From the NCBI RefSeq assembly GCF_943192995.1, contig NZ_CALPCP010000003.1:1-64000 (forward strand): a stretch of 64,000 nucleotides of DNA, written 5' to 3'. Below the pieces are notes generated by a model, which was not told the origin of the DNA, did not search any database, and saw only the letters and a program-made list of their open reading frames with translations. This DNA comes from Flintibacter muris (GTDB lineage: Bacteria; Bacillota; Clostridia; Oscillospirales; Oscillospiraceae). Shown in pieces: positions 17,518-26,070 of this stretch; position 1 is the first letter of the stretch, and the number at the start of each line of letters is the position of its first letter. Both the position numbers and the translations under genes were made by a program.

Positions 17518-18637
17518 ACTGCGTGAAAATCTGGCCCGTCTTCAGGCGGCCTGTGACAACCCCAGGCAGCAGCTGGACTACTACTTAAAGCAGGGCAAAA
17601 AGGTGGTGGGCTGCTTCGCCCCCTACACCCCTGAGGAGCTGGTCCACGCCTCCGGTATGGTCCCCATGGGCCTGTGGGGCGGCCAGACCGAATTCCAGAA
17701 GGTGACCAGCTACCTGCCCGCCTTCGCCTGCCCCATTATGCAGGCCAACCTGGAGTTTGGACTGAACGGGGTCTATGAGGGGCTGTCGGCGGTCATCATC
17801 CCCGCCATCTGCGACACGCTGCGGTGCATGACCCAGAATTGGCGCTTCGGCGTGACCTCCATCCCCATGATCCCCATTGTCTATCCCCAGAACCGCACCT
17901 CTCCCGCCAGCGTGGACTACCTGGTCAGCGAGTATGAGACAGTGCTCACCATGCTGTGCACCATTACCGGCCAGATGATGAACGAAAAAGCCCTGTGCCG
18001 CACCATTGAGGTGTACAACGAACACAACGCCGCCATGCGGGAGTTTGCCCAGACGGCCAACGACCACCTGGATGTCATTACCCCCCGTGTGCGCCACACC
18101 GTATTTAAAAGCGCCTTCTTCTTTGAGAAGGGGGAGCACACCGCCATTGTGAAGGAAATCACCGCCGCTTTGAAGGAGCAGCCCGTCCACAACTGGACCG
18201 GCAAAAAGGTTTTGCTCACCGGCATTGCCTTTGAGCCCGGCGAGGTGCTGGACATTCTGGCCGACAACGATCTGGCCGTGGTGGGGGACGACCTGGCCCA
18301 GGAGAGCCGCCAGTACCGCACCGACACCCCCCTCAAGGGCGGCGGCGGGCTGAAGCGGCTGGCCCTTCAGTGGAACGTCCGGTACGGGTGCAGCCTGATT
18401 CATGAGCTGGACAAGCCCAGAGGGAAGATGCTGGCCAAAATGTGCCAGGAGACCGGGGCTCAGGGTGTCCTCACCGGCCTGATGAAGTTCTGCGACCCGG
18501 AGGAGTACGACCTGCCCTTCCTGGAAAACGACCTGCGACAGGCCGGGGTGCACTGCACCACCGTCAGCATTGACCAGCAGAGCTCCAGCGTGGAGCAGCT
18601 GCGCACCCGTATCCAGACCTTCGCTGAGCTGCTGTAA
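17510..18637 (+). CDS. 2-hydroxyacyl-CoA dehydratase, second subunit (FldC/HadC/HgdB-like)
   Basis: The 375-residue partner subunit, typical length. Cluster cysteines are expected at C74 (FACP), C101/C106 (CDTLRC) and in MKFCDPEEYD near residue 325. The enzyme is an oxygen-sensitive alpha-beta complex in the cytoplasm, activated by one electron from an ASKHA-type activator. The substrate is not fixed by sequence: lactyl, 2-hydroxyglutaryl, 2-hydroxyisocaproyl and phenyllactyl enzymes are all close. It starts inside the end of the first subunit gene. Confidence 0.9.
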   Translation: MAELRENLARLQAACDNPRQQLDYYLKQGKKVVGCFAPYTPEELVHASGMVPMGLWGGQTEFQKVTSYLPAFACPIMQANLEFGLNGVYEGLSAVIIPAICDTLRCMTQNWRFGVTSIPMIPIVYPQNRTSPASVDYLVSEYETVLTMLCTITGQMMNEKALCRTIEVYNEHNAAMREFAQTANDHLDVITPRVRHTVFKSAFFFEKGEHTAIVKEITAALKEQPVHNWTGKKVLLTGIAFEPGEVLDILADNDLAVVGDDLAQESRQYRTDTPLKGGGGLKRLALQWNVRYGCSLIHELDKPRGKMLAKMCQETGAQGVLTGLMKFCDPEEYDLPFLENDLRQAGVHCTTVSIDQQSSSVEQLRTRIQTFAELL

Positions 18638-18667
18638 TTCCCCATTTTTTGAAAGGAAGTCTGTTCC

Positions 18668-19864
18668 ATGGAAAATGTATACATTATGGGGGGCGTACGC
18701 ACCGCCATTGGCAAATACGGCGGCTCGCTGAAAAGCGTCCCCGCCCACACGCTGGGCGCCCTGGTCATCCGTGAGGCCCTCACCCGCTCCGGCGTGTCTG
18801 ACGACATGGTGGATGAGGTCATCCTGGGTGAGGTTCGCCAGAGCACCGAGGCCTCCAATATCGCCCGCTGCGCCCTGCTGGAGGCGGGACTGCCTGAGTC
18901 CGTCCCCGGCTACACCGTAAACCGGCTGTGCGCCTCTGCCATGCAGGCGGTGTTCAGCGGCTGCCAGGAGATCTGGCTGGACGAGGCGGACACCATTGTG
19001 GCCGGCGGCACCGAAAACATGAGCCGCGCCCCCGTCTTCCTGCGCAACGCCCGCTGGGGAGGCAATAAGCCCGCCGTTGTGGACTCCAACATTGAGGCCG
19101 GCACTACCGCTCAGCCTGCGTCTATCTACGGCACTCAGCTGAGCATGCCCCGGACGGCGGAGAACGTGGCGGAGCGCTTTGGCATTACCGCCCAGCAGCA
19201 AAACGAGTTTGCCGCCGAGAGCCAGCGCCGGGCTGCCGCCGCTATCGCTGCGGGTCATTTTAAAAAGGAGATCGTCCCCGTTGAAGTGAAGGAGAAGAAG
19301 AATGCCTTTACCTTTGACACCGACGAGTTCCCCCGTCCCGGCACCACGCTGGAGGTGCTCTCCAAGCTGAAGCCCATTGTGAAGCCGGACGGCACCGTCA
19401 CCGCCGGCAACTCCTGCGGCCTGAACGACGGTGCCTCCGCCCTGGTTCTGATGTCGGAAAAGAAGGTGGAGCAGACCGGTTTAAAGCCCTGGGCCAAAAT
19501 CCTGGGCATCACCCGGGTGGCTCTGGACCCCGCTATCATGGGCTACGGGCCGGTTCCCGCCACCCAAAAGCTGCTGGACAAACTGGGCATGACCATTGAC
19601 CAGATCGACCTGGTGGAGCTGAACGAGGCCTTTGCCGCCCAGTCGGTGGCCTGTGTCCGTGACCTGGGCCTGGACCCCGGCAAGGTCAACATCAGCGGCG
19701 GCGCAATCGCCCTGGGCCACCCCCTGGGCTGCACCGGCACCCGGCTGATTGTCACCCTGCTGCACAATTTGCAGCGCACCGGCGGCAAAATCGGCCTTGC
19801 CACCCTGTGCATTGGCGGCGGCCAGTCCATGGCCATCATGATTGAGCGGGTAGGCGACAAATAA
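18668..19864 (+). CDS. Thiolase (acetyl-CoA acyltransferase)
   Basis: A 398-residue thiolase with nucleophile C88 in [10 protein letters not shown], the NEAFA motif, the His motif [14 protein letters not shown] and the second active-site Cys in LCIGGGQ. The set is complete, so it can cleave or form 3-oxoacyl-CoA. In this operon cleavage is favoured, since dehydratase, hydratase and 3-hydroxyacyl-CoA dehydrogenase would generate a 3-oxoacyl-CoA. A biosynthetic acetoacetyl-CoA role for butyrate formation is the alternative. Confidence 0.9.
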   Translation: MENVYIMGGVRTAIGKYGGSLKSVPAHTLGALVIREALTRSGVSDDMVDEVILGEVRQSTEASNIARCALLEAGLPESVPGYTVNRLCASAMQAVFSGCQEIWLDEADTIVAGGTENMSRAPVFLRNARWGGNKPAVVDSNIEAGTTAQPASIYGTQLSMPRTAENVAERFGITAQQQNEFAAESQRRAAAAIAAGHFKKEIVPVEVKEKKNAFTFDTDEFPRPGTTLEVLSKLKPIVKPDGTVTAGNSCGLNDGASALVLMSEKKVEQTGLKPWAKILGITRVALDPAIMGYGPVPATQKLLDKLGMTIDQIDLVELNEAFAAQSVACVRDLGLDPGKVNISGGAIALGHPLGCTGTRLIVTLLHNLQRTGGKIGLATLCIGGGQSMAIMIERVGDK

Positions 19865-19901
19865 GCGGAATTCTGCAATAAATTGGAAAGCTGGGATTGC
19901 T

Positions 19902-20780
19902 ATGAAAATTGAAGATGTCAAACATGTAACTGTGATCGGTGCTGGAGCCATGGGCCGCCAGATTGCCATGAACACCGCCCTCAACGGCCGCAAAGAGGGC
20001 TATCAGGTGTTGCTGACCGACTCCTTTGAGAAGGCTGTGGACAGCGCCAAGGACTGGGCCGCCGGTTATCTGAAGGGCCGGGTGGACAAGGGCCGCATCA
20101 CTCAGGAGGAGGCCGACCTGGTGTCCTCCCGCCTGACCTTTACCACCGACGTGGACGCGGGGGTGAAGGAGGCCGACCTGGTGGTGGAGGCCATCATTGA
20201 GGACCTGGAGATTAAGAAGGAGCTGTTTGGCCGCATCAGCAAAATTGTCAAGGCGGACACCATTCTGGCTACCAACAGCTCCAACCTGGTCAGCTCCAAG
20301 CTGGCCGGCGTTACCCAGAACCCCGAGCGGCTGATGAACCTGCACTACTTCAATCCCGCCCTGGTGATGAAGCTGGTGGAGGTGGTCAAGGGCCCCCACA
20401 CCAGCGACGAGGCCGTGGAGTGCGCCCGGGCCTTTGGAGAGAAGACAGGCAAGTCCCCCATTGTCATCCAGAAGGAGATTGCCGGCTTTGTGGCCAACCG
20501 CATCAACGCCGCTGTCACCCGTGAGGCATGCCTGCTGCTGGAAAAGGGCATTGCCTCGGTGGAGGATATCGACACCGCCTGCGAAAAGGGCCTGGGCTAC
20601 CCCATGGGCCCCTTCAAGCTGATGGATATGACCGGTCTGGATGTGAACTACTATGTCCGCCGGGACCGTTTCGCCGAGAGCGGCGACCCCAACGACGCCC
20701 CCAGCCCCCTGGTGATCGACAAGGTTATCAAGGGCGAGTTTGGCCGCAAGACCGGCAAGGGCTGGTATACCTACGAATAA
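19902..20780 (+). CDS. 3-hydroxyacyl-CoA dehydrogenase
   Basis: A 292-residue NAD(P)-dependent dehydrogenase of the HBD/FadB C-terminal type. It shows the dinucleotide loop VIGAGAMGRQIA, NSSNLV, the catalytic-His segment NLHYFNPALVMKLVEVV and the C-terminal ANRINAA and GYPMGPFKLMDMTG motifs. It converts 3-hydroxyacyl-CoA to 3-oxoacyl-CoA. It is the last gene of the CoA cluster and is followed by a hairpin. No acyl-CoA dehydrogenase or EtfAB is present, so the operon looks oxidative. Confidence 0.9.
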   Translation: MKIEDVKHVTVIGAGAMGRQIAMNTALNGRKEGYQVLLTDSFEKAVDSAKDWAAGYLKGRVDKGRITQEEADLVSSRLTFTTDVDAGVKEADLVVEAIIEDLEIKKELFGRISKIVKADTILATNSSNLVSSKLAGVTQNPERLMNLHYFNPALVMKLVEVVKGPHTSDEAVECARAFGEKTGKSPIVIQKEIAGFVANRINAAVTREACLLLEKGIASVEDIDTACEKGLGYPMGPFKLMDMTGLDVNYYVRRDRFAESGDPNDAPSPLVIDKVIKGEFGRKTGKGWYTYE

Positions 20781-20792
20781 AGTGCTTTCTTA

Positions 20793-20827
20793 GGCCGGTT
20801 CTCCGAAAGAGCGGCGGGGAACCGGCC
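20793..20827 (+). terminator. Hairpin at end of the CoA operon
   Basis: GGCCGGTTC 20793-20801 pairs with GAACCGGCC 20819-20827. The following sequence has only a short T stretch, so termination is probably partial. Bases 20828-21014 hold no gene; a consensus RBS at 20850-20854 precedes only a three-codon frame. Confidence 0.5.
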
Positions 20828-21014
20828 GCTTTGCAGCATCAAAATGAATGAAGGAGACCAAAATATTTCATGCAAAAATAATTATGACGGAATTCCTTTG
20901 CAAAAAGAAAATTATTCCAAGATAGCCGCTATTTATTTTCTGTCACCGTATTAGCGCCTGAAATTTATTCGATTTCCCCATGCATACCACTTATTTTTAG
21001 GAAGGATGGTTATT

Positions 21015-22850
21015 TTGAGCCGATTATCCATTGAAACCTTAAGCGGCGCCCAGGCGATACTCAATCATCTCAACCAGGATATGGAACGGCGGATCAACGC
21101 CAGCCAGCCGGGGCTGTGCCCGGTGGACATGTCACTGAACTTTCTTCGCCTGTGCCACGCCCAGACCTGCGGCAAATGCGTCCCCTGCCGGGTGGGCCTG
21201 AACCAGCTGGCCGTTCTCATTGAACAGGTGCTGGACCGGAAGGCTACGCTGGAGACCATTGACCTGATCGAGGAGACCGCCCAGGTGATCGCCGACTCCG
21301 CCGACTGTGCCATTGGCTATGAGGCGGCCCACATGGTGCTCAAGGGTGTCCGGGGCTTCCGGGAGGACTATGAGGAGCACATCCTCCATGGCCGCTGTAT
21401 CTGCGGGCTGAGCCACCCGGTGCCCTGCGTATCCACCTGCCCCGCCCATGTGGACATCCCGGGCTATGTGGCCCTGGTGCGGGAGGGCCGGTTTGACGAT
21501 GCCGTGCGCCTGATCCGGAAGGACAACCCCTTCGTCTCTGCCTGCGCCTACGTCTGCGAGCACCCCTGCGAGGGCCAGTGCCGCCGGCGGATGGTGGACG
21601 ACGCCGTGAATATCTGCGGCCTGAAGCGCTTTGCCGTGGACAACGCCGCCCCCGCCCCCATAGCCCGGAAGGCGGAGCCCACCGGCAAGACAGTGGCCGT
21701 GATCGGCGGCGGACCAGGCGGCCTGACCGCAGCCTACTACCTGTCCCTCATGGGCCACGAGGTCACCGTCTATGAGCAGCGGCCCAAGCTGGGCGGCATG
21801 CTGCGCTACGGCATCCCCGACTACCGCCTGCCCCAGGATGTGCTGGACCGGGACATTGCCCACATCCTCACCGCCGGAGTGCAGGTACATACCGGCGTGT
21901 CTATCGGCAAAGACCTGACCATGGAGGACATCCAGAACAGCTTTGACGCGGTGTATATCGCCATTGGCGCACACAACGACAAAAAGCTGGGCCTGGAAGG
22001 GGAGGACGCCCAGAATGTCATCAGCGCCGTGGCCCTGCTCCGCGGCATTGGCGAGGGGAACATCCCCGACTTCACCGGCAAGAGGGTGTGCGTAATCGGC
22101 GGCGGCAACGTGTCAATGGACGCCTCCCGTACCGCCCGGCGTCTGGGCGCGGAGAGCGTCACCTGTGTCTACCGCCGCCGGGTGGCCGACATGACCGCCC
22201 TGCCTGAGGAGATTGAGGAGGCCATGCGGGAGGACTGTCAGATCCTGCCCCTCCAGGCCCCCGCCCGCATTGAGGTGGACGAGGAGGGCAAGGTGGCCGC
22301 CCTGTGGACCCGCCCTCAGGTTATCGGTGCCTACGACCGGAACTACCGGCCCAAGCCCCGCAACGCAGACGCCAAGGAGTTCCGCATCCCCTGCGACTAT
22401 GTGATTGTGGCCATTGGCCAGGCCATTGAGGCCCAGGCCTTTGAGCAGGTGGGCGTTACCACCAGCCGGGGGGCTATCCAGGCCGATTTGACCAGCTCCG
22501 TCCCCGGCGTGGACAATGTCTTCGCCGGCGGCGACGCGGTGTCCGGCCCTGCTACCGTCATCCGGGCTGTGGCCGCCGGCAAGGTGGCCGCCGCCAATAT
22601 CGATAACTACCTGGGCTTTGACCACAAGATCAGCTGCGACGTGGAGGTGCCGCCCGCCCACTTCACCAACGCCCCGCCCTGCGGCCGAGTGAATCTGAGA
22701 AGCCACGCCCAGCCCCAGTGCAAGGGAGACTTCTCCCTGGTGGTGGACGGCATGACCCCGGAGGAGGCCCAGCAGGAGTCCAGCCGCTGCCTGCGATGCG
22801 ACCACTTCGGCTATGGTAGCTTTAAGGGAGGGAGGAACACAGAATGGTAA
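21015..22850 (+). CDS. NuoF C-terminal/GltD-like FAD-NAD(P) oxidoreductase, hydrogenase partner
   Basis: A 611-residue electron-transfer flavoprotein. Residues 1-120 match the [4Fe-4S] end of NuoF/HydB (CGKCVPCRVG). Residues 130-210 carry the Cys-rich Fer4_20 domain (CVSTCPAHVDIPGY, CEHPCEGQCRR). Residues 225-550 form the GltD-type FAD and NAD(P) domains (VIGGGPGGLTAAYYL, VCVIGGGNVSMDASRTARR). A last pair of cysteines (RCLRCDH) ends the protein. TTG at 21015 is preferred since AGGAAGG precedes it; ATG 21006 overlaps that site. It overlaps the hydrogenase gene and is likely its NAD(P)H dehydrogenase. Confidence 0.85.
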   Translation: MSRLSIETLSGAQAILNHLNQDMERRINASQPGLCPVDMSLNFLRLCHAQTCGKCVPCRVGLNQLAVLIEQVLDRKATLETIDLIEETAQVIADSADCAIGYEAAHMVLKGVRGFREDYEEHILHGRCICGLSHPVPCVSTCPAHVDIPGYVALVREGRFDDAVRLIRKDNPFVSACAYVCEHPCEGQCRRRMVDDAVNICGLKRFAVDNAAPAPIARKAEPTGKTVAVIGGGPGGLTAAYYLSLMGHEVTVYEQRPKLGGMLRYGIPDYRLPQDVLDRDIAHILTAGVQVHTGVSIGKDLTMEDIQNSFDAVYIAIGAHNDKKLGLEGEDAQNVISAVALLRGIGEGNIPDFTGKRVCVIGGGNVSMDASRTARRLGAESVTCVYRRRVADMTALPEEIEEAMREDCQILPLQAPARIEVDEEGKVAALWTRPQVIGAYDRNYRPKPRNADAKEFRIPCDYVIVAIGQAIEAQAFEQVGVTTSRGAIQADLTSSVPGVDNVFAGGDAVSGPATVIRAVAAGKVAAANIDNYLGFDHKISCDVEVPPAHFTNAPPCGRVNLRSHAQPQCKGDFSLVVDGMTPEEAQQESSRCLRCDHFGYGSFKGGRNTEW

Positions 22851-24586
22851 GACTGCGTATTGACAATCTGAGCGTTCAGGTTCCGGAGGGAACCACAATC
22901 CTTGCCGCCGCCCAGAGCGCCGGCGTCCACATCCCCCACCTGTGCTATTTGAAGGGGATCAACGAGATTGCCGCCTGCCGGGTGTGCTGCGTGGAGGTGG
23001 AGGGCGAGCGGGCCATGGTCACCGCCTGCAACAGCCCTGTAAAGGAGGGCATGGTGGTCCATACCAATTCCCCCCGCGCCCGTCAGACCCGGCGGACCAA
23101 TGTGGAGCTGATTTTGTCTCAGCACGACTGCAGGTGCGCCGCCTGCGCCCGCAGCGGAAATTGCCAGCTCCAGACCATTGCCAACGATTTGGGCATCCTA
23201 ACCGTCCCCTACAAGACCCAGCTGCCTGAGGGACTGCGGGGAGCCTGGACCACTACCTTCCCCCTGTACCACGACTACAACAAGTGCATCAAGTGTATGC
23301 GCTGTATCCAGATCTGTGACAAGGTCCAGTCCCTGAGCATCTGGGATGTGGCGGGCACTGGCGGACGCACTGTGGTGGATGTGTCCAACAACCGGGTGAT
23401 TAAAGATTCCGACTGCGCCCTGTGCGGCCAGTGTATCACCCACTGCCCTGTGGGCGGCCTGCGGGAGCGGGATGACACCCAGAAGGCCTTTGCCGCCCTG
23501 GCCAACCCGGACAAGATTACCGTGGTCCAGGTGGCCCCCGCCGTCCGCACCGCCTGGGGCGAGTACTTCGGGCTCAGCCGGGAGGAGGCCACCATGGAGC
23601 GCATGGCCGCCTGCCTGCGCCGCCTGGGTTTCCGCTATGTCTTCGATACCAATTTCACCGCCGACCTGACTATCATGGAGGAGGGCAACGAGTTCCTCCA
23701 CCGGCTGAAATCCGGCGGGCTGACCCGCTGGCCCATGTTTACCAGCTGCTGTCCCGGCTGGGTGCGCTTCCTCAAGGGCCAGTACCCGGAGCTCACCGGC
23801 CAGTTGTCCAGCGCCAAGTCCCCTCAGCAGATGTTTGGCAGCGTAACCAAGAGCTGGTTCGCTGAAAAGCTGGGGGTAGAGCCAGAGAAGATTTTCTGTG
23901 TGTCCATTATGCCCTGCGTGGCCAAAAAGGCGGAGTGCGAGCTGCCCACTATGGCCACTGAGCACGGCCCGGACGTGGATCTGGTGCTCACCACCCGTGA
24001 GCTGGTTCGGATGCTCCGGGCGGACAAGCTGGACCCGGCCGCCATTCCGGAGGAACCCCTGGACAGCCCCCTGGGTACCCACACCGGCGCAGGTGTTATC
24101 TTCGGAGCCACCGGCGGCGTGATGGAGGCCGCCCTGCGTACCGCCTCCTATGTCCTCACCGGCGAAAATCCGGAGCCGGATGCCTTCGCGGACGTCCGTA
24201 CAGGCCCCGGTCTGCGGGAGGTCACCTATGAGATCGCCGGCGTCCCCGTGCGGTGCGCCGTGGTCAGCGGGCTGGGCAATGCCCGGCAGCTCATTGAACA
24301 GCTGAAGGCCAACAAGGTCCATTACGACTTTGTGGAGGTCATGGCCTGCCCCGGCGGCTGCGTGGGCGGCGGCGGACAGCCTATCTCGGTGGAGGATGAG
24401 GAGCGCTACGGCATCCGGGGCCAGCGGCTGTATCAGCTGGACCGGGAGAACCCCATACGTTTCTCCCACGAGAACCCGGACGTGCAGAAGCTGTACAGCG
24501 AATTCCTGGGTGCCCCCCTCAGCGAAAAGGCGGAGGAATTGCTCCACACCGACCACAAGGCCTGGAAGATGCCCAATCAACCCTGA
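22844..24586 (+). CDS. [FeFe]-hydrogenase, NAD(P)-linked catalytic subunit
   Basis: A 580-residue M3-type [FeFe]-hydrogenase. N-terminal [2Fe-2S] ligands are C34, C45, C48 and C62; a His-Cys cluster motif follows at about 94-107, then two [4Fe-4S] motifs near 148-200. The H-cluster signatures are all intact: TSCCPGW (C302, C303), IMPCVAKKAECE (C358) and EVMACPGGCVGGGGQP, so H2 production or uptake is expected. It is translationally coupled to the GltD/NuoF-like flavoprotein. That neighbour pattern corresponds to the glutamate-synthase-linked A2 group of hydrogenases, whose physiology is unresolved. Maturases are not in view. Confidence 0.92.
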   Translation: MVRLRIDNLSVQVPEGTTILAAAQSAGVHIPHLCYLKGINEIAACRVCCVEVEGERAMVTACNSPVKEGMVVHTNSPRARQTRRTNVELILSQHDCRCAACARSGNCQLQTIANDLGILTVPYKTQLPEGLRGAWTTTFPLYHDYNKCIKCMRCIQICDKVQSLSIWDVAGTGGRTVVDVSNNRVIKDSDCALCGQCITHCPVGGLRERDDTQKAFAALANPDKITVVQVAPAVRTAWGEYFGLSREEATMERMAACLRRLGFRYVFDTNFTADLTIMEEGNEFLHRLKSGGLTRWPMFTSCCPGWVRFLKGQYPELTGQLSSAKSPQQMFGSVTKSWFAEKLGVEPEKIFCVSIMPCVAKKAECELPTMATEHGPDVDLVLTTRELVRMLRADKLDPAAIPEEPLDSPLGTHTGAGVIFGATGGVMEAALRTASYVLTGENPEPDAFADVRTGPGLREVTYEIAGVPVRCAVVSGLGNARQLIEQLKANKVHYDFVEVMACPGGCVGGGGQPISVEDEERYGIRGQRLYQLDRENPIRFSHENPDVQKLYSEFLGAPLSEKAEELLHTDHKAWKMPNQP

Positions 24587-24623
24587 GGAGGAAGGTTTTA
24601 ATTCCACACAAGCCAAGGAAGGA

Positions 24624-24740
24624 TTTCATATCTCTTACATCCATACTGGTCAAGGTGTTCTCTATTTATCTATAATTCGAGCCCTCTATGATAACAGTAT
24701 TGCAGCCTACAAAACGTCAAAATCTCAGTTAGATATGTGA
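24624..24740 (+). pseudogene. IS3-family transposase fragment (rve domain)
   Basis: About 38 codons read ISYIHTGQGVLYLSIIRALY and continue to DNSIAAYKT, the start of the IS3/IS150 integrase-core domain near the first catalytic Asp. The rest of the transposase is missing and the frame stops at 24738-24740, where an unrelated recombinase tail begins on the other strand. Confidence 0.7.
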
Positions 24741-24893
24741 ATTATTTAAAATGTTTACTGTTACTGATACATCGGAGTGTCCCATAAGCTTCTTTGCAAC
24801 GTTTAGCGGGACCCCGGCTCGTTGGAGGTCGGTGCAGAAGGTATGCCTCAGACAGTATGAATGAGTTTTAATAGAAACACTGTAATATCAAGG
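24738..24893 (-). pseudogene. Tyrosine recombinase (integrase) C-terminal fragment
   Basis: On the minus strand the frame reads THSYCLRHTFCTDLQ, then LNVAKKLMGHSDVSVT, the Arg/His box and LGH box of phage-type integrases. A stop codon cuts the frame upstream, and the segment that should carry the nucleophilic Tyr reads VNILNNSHI then stop, so it is dead. It marks an old integration event next to the core genome. Confidence 0.8.
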
Positions 24894-24949
24894 CTTTTCG
24901 GAGCCTACACCCACAAAAAAATATTATTTGAGCTATCACATTACGCAGA

Positions 24950-24984
24950 AAGCCGTCCGGCATGAAAAAACGGGCGGCTTTTTT
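24950..24984 (+). terminator. Intrinsic terminator
   Basis: AAGCCGTCC 24950-24958 pairs with GGGCGGCTT 24972-24980 (one G-T pair) and a T6 run follows. Nothing recognisable reads into it; it probably belongs to a lost mobile-element gene. Confidence 0.7.
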
Positions 24985-25077
24985 GCGTGGATAGCCGGGA
25001 GGGAGGCGAAAAAATAGTAACTAACTTTTAGCGCAAGATTTGTGCAACATTCACGAAATTAAAAAAGGAGGTAACGA

Positions 25078-25446
25078 ATGGCAGACGAAAAATTAAACGT
25101 GAGCCCGGAGGAAAATCCCCAGCCCAGCTTGTTCGATGCCGGCCCGGAGGGTGCTCCTGCCCAGGACGCTCCCGCCCCCGAGCCCCCGGCCCCGGAGAAC
25201 GCCCCCGAGCAGACTGGCGGCGAACCACCCGTCCAGGATGCCCCGGCTGGGGTCCCCGGCGCGGTGAATGTCTCCGCTGACCAGATTGAAAAGCTGATGA
25301 CAACTTTGCAGAAGCCGTTGAAAGTATACATGATATGTTCCTTGTATGCTTCTGTGCAAGGCATAAATGATTCCCCCTTTCTCCCACATAGGGCGGTGCA
25401 TGGTTTACAAGTTGCATTTATAAATCATAGGGACGACTGCGCTTAG
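25078..25446 (+). CDS. Truncated Pro/Ala-rich hypothetical protein
   Basis: The frame starts well (AAAAGGAGGTAACGA before ATG) and encodes about 75 residues rich in Pro, Ala and Glu, ending in a coherent helix (SADQIEKLMTT). From about base 25310 composition drops sharply to AT-rich and the remaining residues look random, so the original 3' part has probably been replaced. The N-terminus resembles small proteins of conjugative elements in composition only; no family is recognised. Confidence 0.4.
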   Translation: MADEKLNVSPEENPQPSLFDAGPEGAPAQDAPAPEPPAPENAPEQTGGEPPVQDAPAGVPGAVNVSADQIEKLMTTLQKPLKVYMICSLYASVQGINDSPFLPHRAVHGLQVAFINHRDDCA

Positions 25447-25481
25447 GCTGTCGCCCTTTGATTATTGATTACAAAAAAGAA

Positions 25482-25556
25482 CCGATAACCGCATTTCTTT
25501 ACTTCTGCGTGTTATCGGCTCTGCGTCTGTGCGTCTGGCTCTTTGATAACCGAAAT
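25482..25556. repeat. Inverted copy of the KTR 3' end and terminator (other copy 54303-54369)
   Basis: The reverse complement closely matches 54303-54369, including the end of a cysteine-rich KTR gene and a hairpin with CCGATAAC/GTTATCGG arms. The two copies are 29 kb apart in opposite orientation, a possible substrate for inversion. Bases 25741-25851 next to it show no recognisable content. Confidence 0.65.
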
Positions 25557-25740
25557 ATCCTTTTCGCTAAAATTTTAATGCTGTTGCCCTGTTCCAAATA
25601 CAAGTGAAATTTACAAGATACACTTTCAAATGTGCCGTTTCTTACGTTTTTAAACCCTTGATTTTGTCCGTCATGCTTTGACAGCCTTATACTGTAAATA
25701 ACTTGAGGACAGGTTCGTCTTTCTAACCAACCGCACAAAA
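25512..25740 (-). pseudogene. Decayed cysteine-rich KTR protein gene
   Basis: The 3' end in one frame reads ISVIKEPDAQTQSR then stop, the characteristic end of the cysteine-rich KTR family found beside resistance genes on mobile elements. Upstream the same frame is interrupted by stops and shifts, and the Cys pairs are lost. Two better preserved copies lie at 53930-54327. Confidence 0.6.
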
Positions 25741-25851
25741 TTCTATGGTTTGCAGTTCGGCAGACCGACAGGCACCGACAATTACGATACTATCATAGTC
25801 ACTGTGAAACGGCAAAAATTCTGCTGATTTTTTAAGGTCAACTCCCTATTC

Positions 25852-25952
25852 TTGCCACCATCAGTGCATACTGGCCGTGACCATATTTTGCCCATGAAGA
25901 ACTGCTCCGCCTGCTGCGAACCGAATACGGCCTGCGGTGTGAACGGCGGCCC
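25852..25952 (+). pseudogene. Relic of a WYL-domain regulator gene
   Basis: Bases 25898-25949 encode ELLRLLRTEYGLRCERR, nearly identical to GLLRLLRTEYGLRCDRR in the intact WYL regulator at 32155-33156, in the same orientation. An in-frame stop lies just upstream. The relic and the intact gene flank the three-gene minus-strand module as direct repeats. Bases 25958-26070 carry nothing recognisable. Confidence 0.65.
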
Positions 25953-26070
25953 GATATGCATCCCTATCCCTTCGTCCCCATACTGATATGAGCAATGACC
26001 ACGCGACTGATTTTGAGCCATTCCCCATTTTGAAAAATTGAACTTTTCACCAGAGTCGCATTACAACAGT

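Noticed and set aside
20850-20884. Consensus RBS followed by an ATG after the 3-hydroxyacyl-CoA dehydrogenase gene
   Set aside because: The frame is only three codons long; probably chance or a remnant.
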